A stretch of DNA of 64,000 nucleotides from a bacterium SCSIO 12741. Lineage in GTDB: Bacteria; Bacteroidota; Bacteroidia; Flavobacteriales_G; Salibacteraceae. Under the pieces are notes generated by a model. The model did not search any database. It had not been told where the DNA came from and saw only the letters and a list, made by a program, of their open reading frames with translations. Below, piece by piece: positions 62,801 to 64,000 of this stretch. The translations under genes were made by a program, and so were the position numbers. The first letter of the stretch is position 1. Every line of letters starts with the position of its first letter. The stretch lies in the NCBI GenBank assembly GCA_024398055.1, contig CP073749.1, positions 2,480,594 to 2,544,593 on the forward strand, written 5' to 3'.

Positions 62801-64000
62801 GCTCCAAAGTAAATGGACCAGCACTCTGCATGAATCGACGGTCACCTTTAGTGTTACCAGCAGTTACCTCTGTCCAAGCTGGCTGTGGATTACCACCAGT
62901 ACCCCAACCTACAGGGTCGGTGTTATCTGGGAACATGTAGTCAGCCTGAATGGATCCACCAGATCCAACGTGACCTGTACCACCGTATACCATACGAGAA
63001 CCATCTCTCCAGATACTACGCAAGTAGTTGTAGTACTCAACACCGTTGTTGGGATCTCCACGAACATCCTGTGCGTTGTTGTGGTACAAGAATTTTCTCA
63101 TTCCGAAACGCTCGTTGTCAATAACTCCATCACCGTATCCAATACCGATACCAGCGTAAGGAATACCATCTTGAGCAATTGCTTCAGAGTAATTCAAGGT
63201 AAGCGGGTTATCTTTTCCATCAGGATCCTGGAATGGTCCCTGGAAGAAGTCAACCCCAATAGCTGGAGGAATAGATCCATATCCAGTTGCACCACGACAG
63301 TCTTCGTCGTACTCATCACCGTTGTAGGCAAATCCTAATCCACGTTGAACATCACAACCTACGTAGTCATCCTGAGAACATCCCAAGTCAGCATCTACCC
63401 ACTGGCCGAAGTAAGTTTCGGTCAAGGTAAACGTTGAACGGTTAATCAACTCGTAGTTGTAGAAGGTCATGTTGTTCACTTCATCGTTGGTGGCAAAGGC
63501 GAAAGCCTGAGCGCGGATCTCCATACCAATGGCTCCAGAACCAGTTTCTGTGTGAACGTTTCCTTTATCATTAAATACCCACCACAAGTTTTGGTCACCA
63601 AAAATGTTGATGATCTTAGCCTTACAGTCAGAGGCGTTGCTCAAGTCGTAGGCAGGGTAGTCCCCTTGTGCAGGGTTATAGTTTCCGTCACCATCGCGGT
63701 CCACGAAAGGTGCCAGGTAATAATCTTCATTGTAAGGCTCAAAGTTCCGTCCGTGAGCTGGCCAATCGATGATACTTCTTGGAATGGAGTAGTCAGGGAA
63801 AAGTGTCGCCTGCTTGTTAGTTCCATTCAATGCATCTTCCTGTCCAGCTTCGTACCATGCCACAAATTGTGAAACCTCATTACGAGAAGTCACATAGTGA
63901 ACATCGTAGTCGGCACAGGTAACTTGATCAATTTCCGCATTTACTGTGCTCAATGGACCCGTCCAGAAGTCAACCCCCTGACTACGGAAACGCTGAGCAG
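59862..64000 (-). CDS. Giant T9SS-exported protein, 5' end outside window
   Basis: The frame is open to the window edge; the codons beyond 63953 read QGVDFWTGPLSTVNAEIDQ, so the internal TTG at 63953 is not the start. At least 1379 residues are present. The protein is rich in Asn, Asp, Gly and Tyr, with repeats of acidic loops such as DRDGDGNYNPAQGDYPAYD, and large beta-rich regions. It ends in a T9SS tail from about VVPNPYYAYSRYE to RIYTVNGTLVRTLKKDDDTI and the final ILKWMGVMRPVDL. It probably forms a surface or secreted adhesin-like structure; no catalytic motif was recognised. The PorV-like gene follows after 39 bp. Confidence 0.85.
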   Translation of the reverse strand, partial: AQRFRSQGVDFWTGPLSTVNAEIDQVTCADYDVHYVTSRNEVSQFVAWYEAGQEDALNGTNKQATLFPDYSIPRSIIDWPAHGRNFEPYNEDYYLAPFVDRDGDGNYNPAQGDYPAYDLSNASDCKAKIINIFGDQNLWWVFNDKGNVHTETGSGAIGMEIRAQAFAFATNDEVNNMTFYNYELINRSTFTLTETYFGQWVDADLGCSQDDYVGCDVQRGLGFAYNGDEYDEDCRGATGYGSIPPAIGVDFFQGPFQDPDGKDNPLTLNYSEAIAQDGIPYAGIGIGYGDGVIDNERFGMRKFLYHNNAQDVRGDPNNGVEYYNYLRSIWRDGSRMVYGGTGHVGSGGSIQADYMFPDNTDPVGWGTGGNPQPAWTEVTAGNTKGDRRFMQSAGPFTLEPGAVNNITVGVVWARATNGNQNESVEVMRKADDKTQALFDNCFQLLNGPDAPDLTIQEFENRLVLYLNNTIVSNNYNEEYDEQDPTIIPPDSVPDGDSSIAITPEISKEYKTYRFQGYKIYQIVDNTVSPSDLDNIEKARLIAQVDIKDSVSRLVNFYFDADLGAEVPKLEVDGNNEGISKSFEITQDVFAEGDNKLINNKAYYFMAIAYAYNGNSRDRSYLGSRQSPTGAINPVQAIPHKTQVQNGGTILNSKYGDGVILTRIEGTGNGGNYMNLSQTTINEILENGKADHLVYEQGQGPINIKVVDPLNVKADNYTIWFEDTTTNGNLSDAYWRLTGDALGDTITATKSIEIGTETILFDLGLSIELGQGLAPGSPENLATDNGLLGAEFTFAEPSKAWLSGVPDQDGFSQFNWILCGTQATMEEGQTPQLESAYDDWNYYQKDVSGNAQKKGMGLDDLQIYEGIFEGTVAPFRLTAHKSPNGAVPGYLNAVEVHGNRDPLKNLWQYDSRAYGDSAFFMDSVNMLQYVHGVDIVLTPNKDLWTRCPVFEMSDALAESEGDAIRGQLRDAPSVDKDGNPAGTDALPSTDPNDPAYIGGKGMGWFPGYAIDVETGERLNMAFSENSYLIAENGRDMLWNPTSTLVEGPQNEFRGGGIHYIYVFRNNKVEDEVLAYDFIPPGLANSPFFNLMYNDPANRQPAYDAGAWMYSKMNDVRGELDQNNADDLVKLNNASHVFRSGMWTIFPRLEDNTTLLATEATVKLRVSTPYQNYGTGNKFLSKGDKLEVGKEYYVNAGPIKHVTSPDVDSMYYPGMTLIAGNTDFKLEYMDIATAPKSLDTTDVLMEAVNGGRPLYNFSTHSLAPSFNNTNLLESSLDEIRVVPNPYYAYSRYETDKIDTRVRITNLPQSVTVRIYTVNGTLVRTLKKDDDTITFLEWDLKNQSQVPIASGVYVMHVEAPGVGEKILKWMGVMRPVDLDNF

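Overview
The window reads as one piece of a Bacteroidetes chromosome, most likely a marine Flavobacteriales-type organism. The evidence is the many secreted proteins ending in a type IX secretion (T9SS) type A sorting domain, a PorV/PorQ-family barrel, lipoproteins with short lipoboxes, DUF3127, and promoters matching the Bacteroidetes -7 element TAnnTTTG. No phage, transposase, integrase, rRNA or CRISPR array was seen. Housekeeping anchors are typA, ruvC, greA, a HIT protein and one tRNA-Leu(UAG).

0-9.8 kb: small regulated units. A truncated TetR gene faces an alpha/beta hydrolase across two 16-bp direct repeats. A second TetR gene and a stand-alone fabF each carry the same 18-bp palindrome upstream. 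A Crp/Fnr-type regulator is followed by two membrane-protein genes, each preceded by an FNR-like TTGAT-N4-ATCAA box at the same distance from a -7-like element. A ArnT/PMT-like glycosyltransferase, a TM2 protein, a LamG/T9SS protein and a flavodoxin-fold oxidoreductase fill the rest.

9.8-23 kb: accessory region. It holds an eCIS-core (DUF4157) protein, two unknown genes, a broken AraC regulator, a STAS-HATPase-DUF4325 protein, a large subtilisin-like T9SS protease and two tandem T9SS paralogues whose 3' ends are almost identical. It ends at tRNA-Leu, where about 131-bp tandem units each repeat the last 17 nt of the tRNA plus its terminator. A decayed copy of that unit lies at 15.36 kb. A short dispersed motif (core AACTAAACTGT) occurs four times between 3.7 and 13.1 kb.

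23-36 kb: flavin reductase, DUF3127 protein with an SSB-like acidic tip, AtoE-type transporter, then a four-gene minus-strand operon in which a PEP-synthase-like ATP-grasp protein appears to be exported as a lipoprotein together with three tiny membrane proteins. DUF808, a lipoprotein with a TonB-C-like domain, a cytochrome c, typA and two small exported proteins follow.

36-64 kb: secreted T9SS protein, an operon with a leucine-rich-repeat protein, SDR, arginase family enzyme, TPR-PrsW protease, two flippase-like proteins, glycosyltransferases, a BNR/VPS10-type protein, a SPOR-like protein, ruvC, HIT, greA, a PorV/PorQ-like barrel and a giant T9SS protein cut by the window end. Two genes here (a GT39 glycosyltransferase and a DMFA2_C-domain lipoprotein) are each split at a G homopolymer and both would be restored by one extra G, which suggests either sequencing error or phase variation.

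All function calls rest on reading motifs by eye; no database search was run.
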